DNA of 27,825 nt from Sporomusaceae bacterium (GCA_022839045.1 JALHDI010000058.1:1-27825), one strand, 5' to 3'. Numbered from the stretch's first letter, positions 8,327-17,227 are shown. Made by a program: numbers and translations. The notes: generated by a model not told the origin, from the letters alone.

Positions 8327-8366
8327 ATCGGACCCCTTTCCGGCTGGCGGAAATATTTGCTAAACC

Positions 8367-8397
8367 TATTATTGCCTCGGCCCCGGCGGCATATACA
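8367..8397 (-). promoter_or_regulatory. Sigma-F-type promoter for the PrsW-like gene and fin
   Basis: The minus strand reads TGTATA (8397-8392), 15 nt, then GGCAATAATA (8376-8367). The -10 matches every position of the B. subtilis sigma-F pattern GGnRAYAMTW and the -35 fits GYATA. Predicted start near 8360, 34 nt before the ATG. Confidence 0.75.
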
Positions 8398-8403
8398 AAC
8401 AAA

Positions 8404-8429
8404 AGCGGCGGAAAAAATTTCCCGCCGCT
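8404..8429 (-). terminator. Intrinsic terminator after the M23 endopeptidase gene
   Basis: Stem AGCGGCGG (8404-8411) with CCGCCGCT (8422-8429), extendable by a few A-T pairs. On the minus strand it is followed by TTTTGTTTG. The sigma-F-type promoter begins immediately beyond it. Confidence 0.75.
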
Positions 8430-8436
8430 CGTTGTC

Positions 8437-8488
8437 GTACCTGGTTGCGTACGTCGAGTGGGCCTTCCGGGTAGAACGCCGCAGATGG
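8437..8488 (+). repeat. Partial third copy of the intergenic repeat found around the amidase gene
   Basis: It shares GTAC-n2-GG, then GTACG, and the 14-mer AACGCCGCAGATGG (8475-8488) with the copy at 26950-27069. The distance from GTACG to the 14-mer is 21 nt in both. The outer inverted ends are not recognisable. It lies 22 nt after the stop codon of the M23 gene, as the other copies lie after stop codons. Confidence 0.55.
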
Positions 8489-8509
8489 GCGCTACCGGGC
8501 GGCCGGTAC

Positions 8510-9379
8510 CTACGGCAGAAACTGCAGCGGATTCACCGCCTGCCCGTCCCGCCTCACCTCAAAATGCAGATGCGCCCCGAACGAATACCCCGTATCGCCC
8601 ACATAGCCGATCCGCTGGCCGGTCGCCACATACTCGCCCCGCTCCACGACATAATCGTCGAGATGGGCGTACAGCGTCGCATATCCCTGGCCGTGCTCGA
8701 TCAGCACCGTATACCCGTAACCGCCGTACCAGCCCGCGAACGCCACCCGTCCGGCCCTGGCCGCTCGCACCGGCGCTCCCGCCTCGGCGGCGATGTCGAT
8801 GCCGGCGTGGTGGCGGCCCCAGCGGTACCCGAACGGCGAACTCACCTCGCCCCCCGCCGGCCAGATAAACCGCTGGCCGTAAGCGCGGGACACCGCCCCG
8901 CCGCGCGGCCGTGCGCCGGGGACGAACAGCTTCTCGCCCACCGCCAGCGCGTCGCCCTCCCGGCCGTTGGCCTCCCTGACGGCCGCCACATCAACGCCGT
9001 AAGCCCGCGAAATCGCCCACAGGGTGTCGCCGGCGGCGACGATGTGCAGCACTCCCTTCTGCGGCAACACGACAAGCTCGTCCCCCGGATGGATGAGCTC
9101 CTCCGCGTCCGGATTGGCGCCCAGCAAAGTATCGACATCGATGGCGTACCGGGCGGCGATGCCGCTCAGGCTCTCCCCGGCCGTCACCGTGTGCACCCTC
9201 ACCGCCGGCTTGGCGGCCGGAGCCGGCGCAGCCGCGGCGGCAGCCGACACAGGAACCGGCACAGGAACTGGCGCGGCCGCAGCCTCGCGCGGCGGCTCGG
9301 CGGTCTTGCCCGCCGGCACCGCCAGCTGGCCGAAAAACAGCACCGCCGCCGCCAGCACAAACGCCATAAAAATCTGCAT
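8510..9379 (-). CDS. Cell-wall endopeptidase with two LysM domains and an M23 (LytM) domain
   Basis: 289 residues. Residues 3-22 are an uncleaved anchor or signal segment, followed by an Ala/Pro/Val linker with a PVPVPVPV stretch. LysM domains at about 63-105 and 111-154 bind peptidoglycan glycan strands. The M23 domain at 170-289 keeps the zinc ligands H191, D195 and H272 and the second H of HLH (H270), so it should be an active metalloendopeptidase. Starts at GTG 9388, ATG 9385 and ATG 9379 are in frame; only 9379 has good spacing (6 nt) from GAGGTG. B. subtilis SpoIIQ is a degenerate M23 protein, but this one has the full motif and LysM domains, so it is better called an M23 hydrolase. A sigma-G-like promoter lies just upstream. 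Confidence 0.92.
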   Translation of the reverse strand: MQIFMAFVLAAAVLFFGQLAVPAGKTAEPPREAAAAPVPVPVPVSAAAAAAPAPAAKPAVRVHTVTAGESLSGIAARYAIDVDTLLGANPDAEELIHPGDELVVLPQKGVLHIVAAGDTLWAISRAYGVDVAAVREANGREGDALAVGEKLFVPGARPRGGAVSRAYGQRFIWPAGGEVSSPFGYRWGRHHAGIDIAAEAGAPVRAARAGRVAFAGWYGGYGYTVLIEHGQGYATLYAHLDDYVVERGEYVATGQRIGYVGDTGYSFGAHLHFEVRRDGQAVNPLQFLP

Positions 9380-9410
9380 CCACATCACCTCGTATATGGA
9401 CTACCCTTAC

Positions 9411-9440
9411 TATCATAAGCGCGAGGTTGCTTTTTTATGC
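9411..9440 (-). promoter_or_regulatory. Possible sigma-G-type promoter for the M23 gene
   Basis: GCATA (9440-9436), 18 nt, TATGATA (9417-9411) on the minus strand. The -35 fits GHATR exactly and the -10 matches CATWHTA in 5 of 7 positions. The predicted leader is about 25 nt. Confidence 0.4.
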
Positions 9441-9483
9441 ATGTTATGGTTCCCGTTTCCTCCCCTGGAAAGTAACGGCCGTT

Positions 9484-9535
9484 GATAAGCGAAACTTGGC
9501 TCGGGCGATTCGGCCCGAGCCTTAGTTGCGCTATC
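9484..9535. other. Long imperfect stem-loop between fsa and the M23 gene
   Basis: A perfect 9-bp core (GGCTCGGGC 9498-9506 with 9513-9521, 6-nt loop) is extended by AACT/AGTT, GCG/CGC and GATA/TATC pairs with small bulges, about 20 pairs in all. A perfect 10-bp palindrome, AACGGCCGTT (9474-9483), abuts it. It could be a structured leader, a small RNA or a second terminator; no known riboswitch core was recognised. Confidence 0.5.
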
Positions 9536-9546
9536 CGCGCCCGGAG

Positions 9547-9578
9547 GCGTGGGAAAAGCCCCGTCTGCCTTCCCACGC
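9547..9578. other. Hairpin between fsa and the M23 gene
   Basis: Perfect 9-bp inverted repeat GCGTGGGAA (9547-9555) with TTCCCACGC (9570-9578) around a 14-nt loop, just beyond the fsa terminator on the minus strand. Role unknown. Confidence 0.5.
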
Positions 9579-9587
9579 AACAAAAAA

Positions 9588-9613
9588 GCCGCCGGGCATT
9601 CCGTGCCGGCAGC
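9588..9613 (-). terminator. Intrinsic terminator of fsa
   Basis: An 8-bp stem with one G-T pair (9588-9595 with 9606-9613), followed on the minus strand by TTTTTTG (9587-9581). It lies 20 nt after the fsa stop codon. Confidence 0.85.
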
Positions 9614-9632
9614 CAGTCAATCATATTCAGCT

Positions 9633-10277
9633 TCAGCGGTTCGCCTTCTCCCAGTCCTCCAGGAACCGCCTTATCCCCGCGTCCGTCAGCGGATGGGCCA
9701 ACGACGCCGTCAGCACCTTGTAAGGCACGGTCGCGATATGAGCTCCCGCCCGCGCGGCCTGGGTGACATGCAGCGGATGGCGGATGCTCGCGGCGATGAT
9801 CTCCGTCTCGATGCCGTGGATGGCGTAGATATCGGCGATCTCCTTCACCAGCCCAATCCCGTCGTGGCCGATATCGTCGAGACGCCCCACGAAAGGGCTC
9901 ACGAACGACGCCCCGGCCCGGGCGGCGAACAGCGCCTGGTTGGCGGAAAAGATCAGCGTAACATTCGTCCTGATCCCCTCGGCGGCCAGCGCCCGCACCG
10001 TCTTCAGCCCCTCGGCGTTCAGCGGCACCTTGATGACCACGTTGGCGGCGATCTCAGCCAGCTCCCGCGCCTCCGGCACCATCTCCGCGGCCGTCGTGCT
10101 CACGACCTCCGCGCTCACCGGCCCGGGTACGATCGCGGCGATCTCGCCGATAACCTTCTTGATATCCTGTTTCTCCTTGGCAATCAGCGACGGATTGGTC
10201 GTAACCCCGCCGATCACGCCCAGCTCCGCGGCTGCGGCTATCTCCGCCAGATTGGCGCTGTCGATAAAAAACTTCAT
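9633..10277 (-). CDS. fsa: Fructose-6-phosphate aldolase / small transaldolase
   Basis: The 214-residue single-domain TIM barrel is the usual size for the TalC/FSA class of transaldolases. The opening [10 protein letters not shown], the GVTTNPSL loop at 24-31 and Schiff-base Lys83 in [11 protein letters not shown] are all present, as is the [26 protein letters not shown] block. Bacillus proteins of this class act as transaldolases, moving dihydroxyacetone units between sugar phosphates in the pentose phosphate pathway; some E. coli members are fructose-6-phosphate aldolases. Sequence alone does not decide which activity this one has. The ATG follows GGGAGGAG. It is second in a two-gene unit after the cysteine-rich gene, 21 nt apart, and ends at a clear terminator. 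The spo0F-then-tal order recalls B. subtilis, where fbaA lies between them. Confidence 0.95.
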   Translation of the reverse strand: MKFFIDSANLAEIAAAAELGVIGGVTTNPSLIAKEKQDIKKVIGEIAAIVPGPVSAEVVSTTAAEMVPEARELAEIAANVVIKVPLNAEGLKTVRALAAEGIRTNVTLIFSANQALFAARAGASFVSPFVGRLDDIGHDGIGLVKEIADIYAIHGIETEIIAASIRHPLHVTQAARAGAHIATVPYKVLTASLAHPLTDAGIRRFLEDWEKANR

Positions 10278-10298
10278 CGCACGGCTCCTCCCGGTCCG

Positions 10299-10928
10299 TT
10301 AGCGGCGATGGGAGCGGCGTCCGGGGCCGATCTCGATGGCGACGATATCCTGCACCGCCAGAACGTCCTCCTCCGTCTTCGCGGCGATGACCCGTCGCCC
10401 GTTGCAATGGGCGCATACCAACTCGATGGCGTCGGGCTGAACGTCGGCCTCGATGATGCTGCCGCCGCACCGGCAGAAGACCCCGCCGCGCTCGGCGATA
10501 TCGTGGACCTTGTTCAGCACCTCGAACATCACCTGCGGATTATCGACATACTCCTCGCTCGTCATATCGCGGACCATGCTGTCGAACTCCTGCTGCTGGG
10601 CGGCGATGGCCTGCTCGATGGCCCGTCGCCCGCCGCTGAAACCGAGCTCGAGGTTGGCGGCCGCGCAATAAATCTTGTTGACCCGGCCCTGCCAGAAATC
10701 CTTCACATCCACGCACACGATGTGGCTCGTCTCGCAAACGACGCACGGTATATCGAGAAGGTACTGGTCGTGACCCACCCCCGACACGGTCGCCAGCCGC
10801 TGGCCGCAACCGCACGTGAGTTCACGCCCCACCGAGCTCTTCAAAGTAAAGCGGGATAAGTCATGCATCTCGATCTTGCCGCAGCGCGAACAATACAGCG
10901 CCAGCGTGGAAACTGTGTTGATGAGCAT
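10299..10928 (-). CDS. Cysteine-rich zinc-ribbon-like protein of unknown function
   Basis: 209 residues with five closely spaced cysteine pairs: C13-x2-C16, C39-x-C41, C62-x2-C65, C152-x-C154 and C172-x2-C175, plus C72 and C88. The first four pairs or so could form two zinc ribbons at the N terminus and the last two pairs another at the C terminus. Between them (about 100-145) is a charged, probably helical segment. There is no signal peptide or membrane helix, so the protein should be cytoplasmic. I do not recognise the family; zinc-dependent nucleic-acid or protein binding is only a guess. The ATG at 10928 follows AAGGGGG; the frame stays open to 11183 but that stretch includes the spo0F terminator. 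A sigma-H-like promoter precedes it and fsa follows. Confidence 0.8.
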   Translation of the reverse strand: MLINTVSTLALYCSRCGKIEMHDLSRFTLKSSVGRELTCGCGQRLATVSGVGHDQYLLDIPCVVCETSHIVCVDVKDFWQGRVNKIYCAAANLELGFSGGRRAIEQAIAAQQQEFDSMVRDMTSEEYVDNPQVMFEVLNKVHDIAERGGVFCRCGGSIIEADVQPDAIELVCAHCNGRRVIAAKTEEDVLAVQDIVAIEIGPGRRSHRR

Positions 10929-10952
10929 ATTGATCCCCCTTCCCCCTCTAGG

Positions 10953-10981
10953 TACTTCGCCGGTGAGGAAAAATATCCTGC
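10953..10981 (-). promoter_or_regulatory. Possible sigma-H-type promoter for the cysteine-rich gene and fsa
   Basis: The minus strand reads GCAGGATAT (10981-10973), 11 nt, GGCGAAGTA (10961-10953). The B. subtilis sigma-H pattern is RnAGGAWWW, 11-12 nt, RnnGAATWW: the -35 is perfect and the -10 has one mismatch (T to G). The leader would be short, about 18 nt. Confidence 0.4.
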
Positions 10982-11044
10982 CGCCGGCGGAGAAATGGCC
11001 GTCGCCGAAACGCTCCTGCGGGGACCATCCTCGCCAAACAAAAC

Positions 11045-11066
11045 CCGGGGCCCTTGCAAACCCCGG
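11045..11066 (-). terminator. Intrinsic terminator of spo0F
   Basis: Stem CCGGGG (11045-11050) with CCCCGG (11061-11066) plus a T-G pair, followed on the minus strand by GTTTTGTTTGG. It lies 53 nt after the spo0F stop codon. Confidence 0.7.
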
Positions 11067-11119
11067 ATTCCGCGCCGGAACGCGGCCTGGAGAAACGGCC
11101 GCGCGCCCATCACAATGCT

Positions 11120-11521
11120 CTAGCTGATAGCCATCTGACCCGGCGCCAGATCGACAGCCAGGTTCCTGTTGATCATCTCGCACAGCGCCAGGATATCGAA
11201 CGGTTTGGTGATATAATCGGCCGCGCCGATCTCTTTGGCCTCGGTGACGAGATCCAGTTCGCCGTAAGCGGTCATCATGATAACCCGCTCGCCGATGCCG
11301 AGGCGCCTGAGCTCGCGCAGCGTCTCGATGCCGTCCATGCCGGGCATCTTCATATCCATGAGAATCAGCGCCGGCCGGCTGTCGCGGGCCTTCTGCAGCC
11401 CGTCGTAACCGTTGGACGCCTCAAGCACGGCATAACCCTCCTCCTGCAGCACCTCCATCAGCAGCCGCCGGATACCGGGCTGATCATCGATAACAAGCAC
11501 CACGGGTCGTTTTGTCGCCAT
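11120..11521 (-). CDS. spo0F: Sporulation phosphorelay response regulator Spo0F
   Basis: 133 residues forming a lone receiver domain with no output domain. The acidic pocket is D12-D13, the phospho-acceptor D56 (LILMDMKMPGMDG), with T84 and K106. The MMTAYGELD and ITKPFDI segments are very close to B. subtilis Spo0F, and single-domain receivers with this signature relay phosphate from sensor kinases to Spo0B and Spo0A. A CheY-like receiver is the alternative, but the wording of the loops, the sigma-H-type promoter and the pyrG neighbourhood all favour Spo0F. Whether this lineage has a Spo0B cannot be seen here. The ATG follows GGGAGGT. Confidence 0.88.
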   Translation of the reverse strand: MATKRPVVLVIDDQPGIRRLLMEVLQEEGYAVLEASNGYDGLQKARDSRPALILMDMKMPGMDGIETLRELRRLGIGERVIMMTAYGELDLVTEAKEIGAADYITKPFDILALCEMINRNLAVDLAPGQMAIS

Positions 11522-11556
11522 AAGAGTAACCTCCCGCCGACTGAGTAGTACCTTCC

Positions 11557-11586
11557 CTATTCCCCATCGGCCGACAATTCTCCTCC
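11557..11586 (-). promoter_or_regulatory. Sigma-H-type promoter of spo0F
   Basis: The minus strand reads GGAGGAGAA (11586-11578), 12 nt, GGGGAATAG (11565-11557). It matches the sigma-H pattern with one mismatch in each half. spo0F is a sigma-H gene in B. subtilis. A weak 0A-box-like sequence (GTTTTCGAA, 7 of 9) lies upstream at 11608-11616. Confidence 0.65.
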
Positions 11587-11633
11587 TAGAAATTGGAAAA
11601 ATTCACCGTTTTCGAAATTTTTTTTGCAACTCG

Positions 11634-13970
11634 TCAGCCGCGCAGCAGCTTCGTCCTGGCTAGACGCCAGATCGAAAGCAGCCTGCCGGCGATTTCGTTG
11701 TGATAAATCTCCAGGGAATATTGGGCGTTCCTGTCGTCGACGGTAAAAACGATGTCGTTCTCCGGCGTCGGCAGCCCCCAGGTCGTGAACACCGGCTGGC
11801 CGTTCTTCAGCACACTGATCCGCACGGCCGACTCGCGCAGGTACAGCGGATACTTGACCCGCACCGTGTGGGAGTGGGCGGCGTCGATCGGGATATCCCG
11901 CCCCAGCACCACCAGCGGGTACTCGCTCCTGCCCCAGCCCGTCTTGCTGCGCGGCCCGTAAAGCACCACCGGTGCCGGCGCGTAATAATCGAGATAAGCC
12001 CTCACCAACTCGCCGGCGGTCGCGAACGACAGCAGCCCCTTGTCGGCGTAGCGCTCCTTCAGATAAGCGAGGTGCCCGTCGAGGGCGGCGAACTGCCCTC
12101 CCTCCGTGCTCTGCCAGCCGCCCTCGCCCATGATAAACATCACATGCGTAAAGCCGACGATCGCGTGCACCCCGGGGCGGACCTTGCCGCCCGCGGTATA
12201 AGCCGCCATCCCCTCGTCGACCTTGGCGTTCATCGCCGCCGCGCTCTGGCTGTCGTACTGGATGAACTCCCGCGGCGTCGGCCGGAACTCGACCAGCCCG
12301 GTAGCCTTCAGCTCGGTCGCCCGGGCATTGATATCGTCCGGCTTCGCCAGATAGATCGCCTGGCTCCAGTCGCCGGCCGTCACGCCGCCGCGGTTGCCGT
12401 CCGCGTCGCTTCCCGCCAGCAGGCCGATCCGGCGGTACACCCGCGTGCTCATCGCCTCGTTCGCCTCGCCGCTGCCGAAATCGAACGACCCGACCCGGGC
12501 GGTTATCAGCTGGCCGTGGGGCGAAGCGGCCGCCAGCTCGTCCAGTTGGCGCTGGTAAACGTACAGGAAGCCCGTCCGGCTTGTGCGGTCGCGGTAGCTG
12601 CCCTCGCTGCCCAGCGAATGGGCCCAGCCGTGGCGCAGGTGGTTGGCCCACAGCCCGTCCACCGCCGGGTTATACGACAGCACGTTCCCCGGCAGGAAGG
12701 GATCGTAATCGGAATGCAGATGAATGCCGTACTCGTGGCCGCGGGCCGACTGGCTCCGCACCGACTGCGCGATCGCCGCCGCCGCCCGCTGCCACTCGCC
12801 CGTCGCCGACTGGCCGGCCGCCCACTCGGCGGCGCTCACCAGCGGCCAGGCGATATAATGGGTCCAGCGCGCGCCATACCTCTCGGCGATCGCGTTGATC
12901 TTCTCCGCCTTGGCCACCATCTGCACCGTCAGCTCCTGCGGCTGCAGCCAGCCGTCGGCGTTGCCCCACGCCGCCGCGTACCCGGCGCTGTCGATCGCCT
13001 CCAGGTCCTCGGTCATCACATAGAAAACCTTGCCCGGCCGCGGATCGGCCACCGTCACCAGCGTCCTTGCGGGCACCGCCGCCCCGTTCACCGTGAAAGC
13101 CACCGGCCACGGCCGGCCCAGATTGACCTCGTCGGAGCGCCGGGCCCTCACCTCCCAGGTCAGGCGCCGTTTCTCGCCCGGCGCCAGGCTGGCGACGACC
13201 TGCTGCCTGTCCCCCGCCGCCGCCAGGCCGAAGCCGAACGGCTCGACCAGCGCCACCGCCACGTCGGCGAGCGGCCGGGAAGAAATATTCTCCACATCGG
13301 CGGCCACCGTCACCGCCTGTCCGACAGCGGCGGACAGAGTCGCCGCGGCCGGCGTAACACGCACCGCCCGGGCGGGCACGCTCTCCAGCCCCAGCGCCGT
13401 TACCAGCGCATGCTGGCCCTGGCCCACCACCACGCTCAGGCGGTATTTCGCCGCCCGCGCCGCCTCCGGCCGGTGGGCGGCGAACAGCGCCGCCACATCG
13501 TGGTCGAAAGCCAGCCAGTCGCCGACATAATTGGCGGTATAGCGGCCGTCCAGCCACTTGGTCGTCGCGTCGCCCGCCGGCAGCGGGCCGGTATACACCC
13601 AGCCCACCGCTCCCAGCGGCCGGCCGCCCTCGTCCAGGGCGGTCAGCTTGATCCTGCCCGTCCCCTGCGTCGACAAAAACTGCACGCGGCCCCGACCGGC
13701 AAGCTCGCCGGCCGGCGCCTCGCGGAAATACTCCAGCTCGCCCTGCCCGCCGGCCGCCAGCTCCAGCGCCGCCTCGGCGGACAAAAAGGCCCCCTTCACC
13801 ACCCGGCAGCTATTGCCGGCGCCCTTCTGGACCAGATTGCCCGGCACCACCCAGGCCGCCAGCGCCGCCGGCGGCTGCGGCGTCAGGCCGGCCGACGGCC
13901 CCTGCCTGTCCGGAGCGCAGCCGGTCAGCAGCAGCGCGGCCACCGCCGCCAGACAAAACCATCTGCCCAT
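11634..13970 (-). CDS. Large lipoprotein with Ig-like and polysaccharide-deacetylase-like domains
   Basis: 778 residues. A type II signal peptide ends in the lipobox LLTG-C18, so the protein should be lipid-anchored outside the cytoplasmic membrane. Residues 205-315 look like an Ig-like (CARDB/NEW3-type) beta domain. Residues 315-655 look like the NodB/polysaccharide-deacetylase barrel: an early acidic VMTEDLEAID and, near 411, ARGHEYGIHLHSDYD, the position of the metal-binding HxxxH or HxH motif. The last 120 residues appear to be a beta-rich domain. The deacetylase call is by pattern only; a glycoside hydrolase on a similar barrel is possible. ATG 13970 follows GGGGTGA, 5 nt after the Yip1-like gene; the frame continues upstream but only as a shadow of that gene. 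It is third in the sppA operon. Confidence 0.75.
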   Translation of the reverse strand: MGRWFCLAAVAALLLTGCAPDRQGPSAGLTPQPPAALAAWVVPGNLVQKGAGNSCRVVKGAFLSAEAALELAAGGQGELEYFREAPAGELAGRGRVQFLSTQGTGRIKLTALDEGGRPLGAVGWVYTGPLPAGDATTKWLDGRYTANYVGDWLAFDHDVAALFAAHRPEAARAAKYRLSVVVGQGQHALVTALGLESVPARAVRVTPAAATLSAAVGQAVTVAADVENISSRPLADVAVALVEPFGFGLAAAGDRQQVVASLAPGEKRRLTWEVRARRSDEVNLGRPWPVAFTVNGAAVPARTLVTVADPRPGKVFYVMTEDLEAIDSAGYAAAWGNADGWLQPQELTVQMVAKAEKINAIAERYGARWTHYIAWPLVSAAEWAAGQSATGEWQRAAAAIAQSVRSQSARGHEYGIHLHSDYDPFLPGNVLSYNPAVDGLWANHLRHGWAHSLGSEGSYRDRTSRTGFLYVYQRQLDELAAASPHGQLITARVGSFDFGSGEANEAMSTRVYRRIGLLAGSDADGNRGGVTAGDWSQAIYLAKPDDINARATELKATGLVEFRPTPREFIQYDSQSAAAMNAKVDEGMAAYTAGGKVRPGVHAIVGFTHVMFIMGEGGWQSTEGGQFAALDGHLAYLKERYADKGLLSFATAGELVRAYLDYYAPAPVVLYGPRSKTGWGRSEYPLVVLGRDIPIDAAHSHTVRVKYPLYLRESAVRISVLKNGQPVFTTWGLPTPENDIVFTVDDRNAQYSLEIYHNEIAGRLLSIWRLARTKLLRG

Positions 13971-13975
13971 AACCG

Positions 13976-14551
13976 TCACCCCAGCAGCGGCCACAAAGCC
14001 GCGCCGGCAAACACCGCCGCCGCGACGAGCGCCGCCAGCACCGCCAACAGCGGCGTCAGCAGCACCAGCACCGCCTTGGCGGTGCTCAGGCCGTGGACGT
14101 CCCGGATGGCGACCGCCGTCAGCGCCAACACCCAGAACACCAGCGCCAGCACCCCGACGGCGAACAGCAACGCCGCCGCCCCTTCCGGCAGCAACAGCCC
14201 GGCCACCGCCAGCGGTACCGCGAAAATGAACGGCAAGTGCGCGAAGCCGATCGCCGCGAACAGGCCGACAGCGCTCCCCTGGCCGCCGAAAAGCTCGGCG
14301 ACCAGCTGCAACACGGCCGAACCCACGAACCACATCAGCAGCCGCACACAGACAGCCGCCGCGAAAAACGCGCCGGCGAACTTCCCCGCCGCCGTAGCCT
14401 GCAGCACGAAATAAATCGCTCCCGCCGGAATGATTATACTCAGCAGGAAAGCGGCCACCGCCTGCCCCACCGGCCGCCGGGCCGCGATCTGCCGCATCGC
14501 CGCGGCCGGGCTGAAAATAACGTCATAGAGCAGCTCGAGAAACGGTCCCAT
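13976..14551 (-). CDS. Yip1-domain membrane protein
   Basis: 191 residues with about five hydrophobic helices. The N terminus (FLELLYDVIFSPAAAMRQIAARRPVGQA) is the characteristic entry of bacterial Yip1/YIPF-like proteins, in which an FxxP motif precedes the first membrane segment. Function in bacteria is not defined. ATG 14551 has AGGTGA 5 nt upstream, within the sppA stop-codon region; a GTG at 14560 is in frame but worse placed. The gene lies between sppA and the large lipoprotein with 9-nt and 5-nt gaps, so the three should be cotranscribed and may act together in the envelope. Confidence 0.8.
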   Translation of the reverse strand: MGPFLELLYDVIFSPAAAMRQIAARRPVGQAVAAFLLSIIIPAGAIYFVLQATAAGKFAGAFFAAAVCVRLLMWFVGSAVLQLVAELFGGQGSAVGLFAAIGFAHLPFIFAVPLAVAGLLLPEGAAALLFAVGVLALVFWVLALTAVAIRDVHGLSTAKAVLVLLTPLLAVLAALVAAAVFAGAALWPLLG

Positions 14552-14560
14552 TCCCCTCAC

Positions 14561-15499
14561 CTACCACTTTTCCGGAATCGCCAGCGGCGCGGTCAGCGGC
14601 GCATCCTGCCTGATCTGGCGGAAAAACAGCCGCTCCAGGCTCAGCTCGTCATGGGAGCCGAACAGCAGCGACCACGGGCTGACCTTGCCGTACTCTTTCA
14701 GCACCGGCTTGCCCTTGATTCCGGCCATCGCCGCCGCCCCATCGATCGCGTCGTACATCGTCCCCAGCTCATCCACCAGGCCGAGCTCCTTCGCCTGGCT
14801 GCCCGTATAAATCCGCCCGTCGGCCAGTTGCCGCACCCGGGCCGGGTCCATCTTCCGCCCCTCGGCCACCACGGCCACGAACTGCCCGTACAGATCATCC
14901 ACCATCACCTGGATGATGGCCCGCTCCTCGGCCGTCATCGGCCGGTCGGGGGAAAGGATATCCTTATGCGGGCCGCTCTTGATCTTCTCCGACTGGATAC
15001 CGATCTTCTTGTACAACTCCTGCCAGTTCGCGTAGGGGATATACACGCCGATGCTGCCGGTCAGCGTCGCCGGATTGGCGTAAATGCGGTCGGTCACCGC
15101 CGCCAGCCAGTAGCCCCCCGACGCGGCCACGTCGCCCATCGACGCCACCACCGGCTTGCCGGTCGCGCGGAGCTTCTTGATCTCCGTCCCCACCTCCTGG
15201 GAAGCGGGCGCGCTGCCGCCGGGGCTGTTGATCCGCAGCACCACCGCCTTCACCGCCGCGTCGTCGCGCGCCTGATGGAGCTGCTTGATGATCGCGTCCG
15301 TGCCGCCCGTCTCGCCCAGCAGACCCGCCTGGCCGCGGCCGCCCACGATCACCCCGTCCACGTAAATGATCGCCACCTTGCTCTTCTCGCCGTCCGCGCG
15401 CCGGGCTTTCAGCCCCGGCACCAGGAAAGCGGCCGCCACCAGCGAAACCGCCACGACCCCGGCGATTAAAAGCACCACAGACCGTTTGAACACGGGCAT
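14561..15499 (-). CDS. sppA: Signal peptide peptidase SppA, S49 family
   Basis: 312 residues, the short single-domain Gram-positive type. One N-terminal membrane anchor (7-27) leaves the catalytic domain outside. The nucleophile is S127 (GDVAASGGYW) and the general base K179 (SGPHKDILSP), both conserved with B. subtilis SppA; the INSPGG oxyanion loop is at 90-95. The enzyme degrades leftover signal peptides in the membrane. The ATG follows AAAGG, a modest ribosome binding site. The gene starts 38 nt beyond the pyrG terminator and leads an operon with a Yip1-like protein and a lipoprotein. I see no clear promoter, so partial read-through from pyrG is possible. Confidence 0.95.
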   Translation of the reverse strand: MPVFKRSVVLLIAGVVAVSLVAAAFLVPGLKARRADGEKSKVAIIYVDGVIVGGRGQAGLLGETGGTDAIIKQLHQARDDAAVKAVVLRINSPGGSAPASQEVGTEIKKLRATGKPVVASMGDVAASGGYWLAAVTDRIYANPATLTGSIGVYIPYANWQELYKKIGIQSEKIKSGPHKDILSPDRPMTAEERAIIQVMVDDLYGQFVAVVAEGRKMDPARVRQLADGRIYTGSQAKELGLVDELGTMYDAIDGAAAMAGIKGKPVLKEYGKVSPWSLLFGSHDELSLERLFFRQIRQDAPLTAPLAIPEKW

Positions 15500-15537
15500 C
15501 CACTACCTTTCGCTAGACAAATTCCCTTAGAAAAAGA

Positions 15538-15561
15538 AACTGTTGAGCAAACCCAACAGTT
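15538..15561 (-). terminator. Intrinsic terminator of pyrG
   Basis: Perfect 8-bp stem AACTGTTG (15538-15545) with CAACAGTT (15554-15561), 8-nt loop, followed on the minus strand by TCTTTTTCT. It lies 46 nt after the pyrG stop codon. Confidence 0.8.
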
Positions 15562-15607
15562 TTGATGATAACAGTATATGCCCCGGCCGGGCCGGTCATG
15601 TATGGCG

Positions 15608-17227
<1,620 letters not shown>

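Noticed and set aside
8510..9379. M23 gene as spoIIQ
   Set aside because: It has two LysM domains and the complete zinc motif, and no partner spoIII genes are near; a general M23 endopeptidase name is safer.
9389..9578. Possible c-di-AMP (ydaO) riboswitch before the M23 gene
   Set aside because: GCCGAATC and a GGGAACC piece are present and such switches often precede wall hydrolases, but spacing is wrong and the remaining conserved blocks are missing.
10929..11183. 85-codon N-terminal extension of the cysteine-rich protein
   Set aside because: It runs through the spo0F terminator and into spo0F, and lacks a ribosome binding site; ATG 10928 has AAGGGGG.
11700..14414. Open frame of about 900 codons on the plus strand
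   Set aside because: It is an antisense shadow of the lipoprotein and Yip1-like genes in GC-rich DNA: rich in Arg, Pro and His, with no domains and no ribosome binding site.
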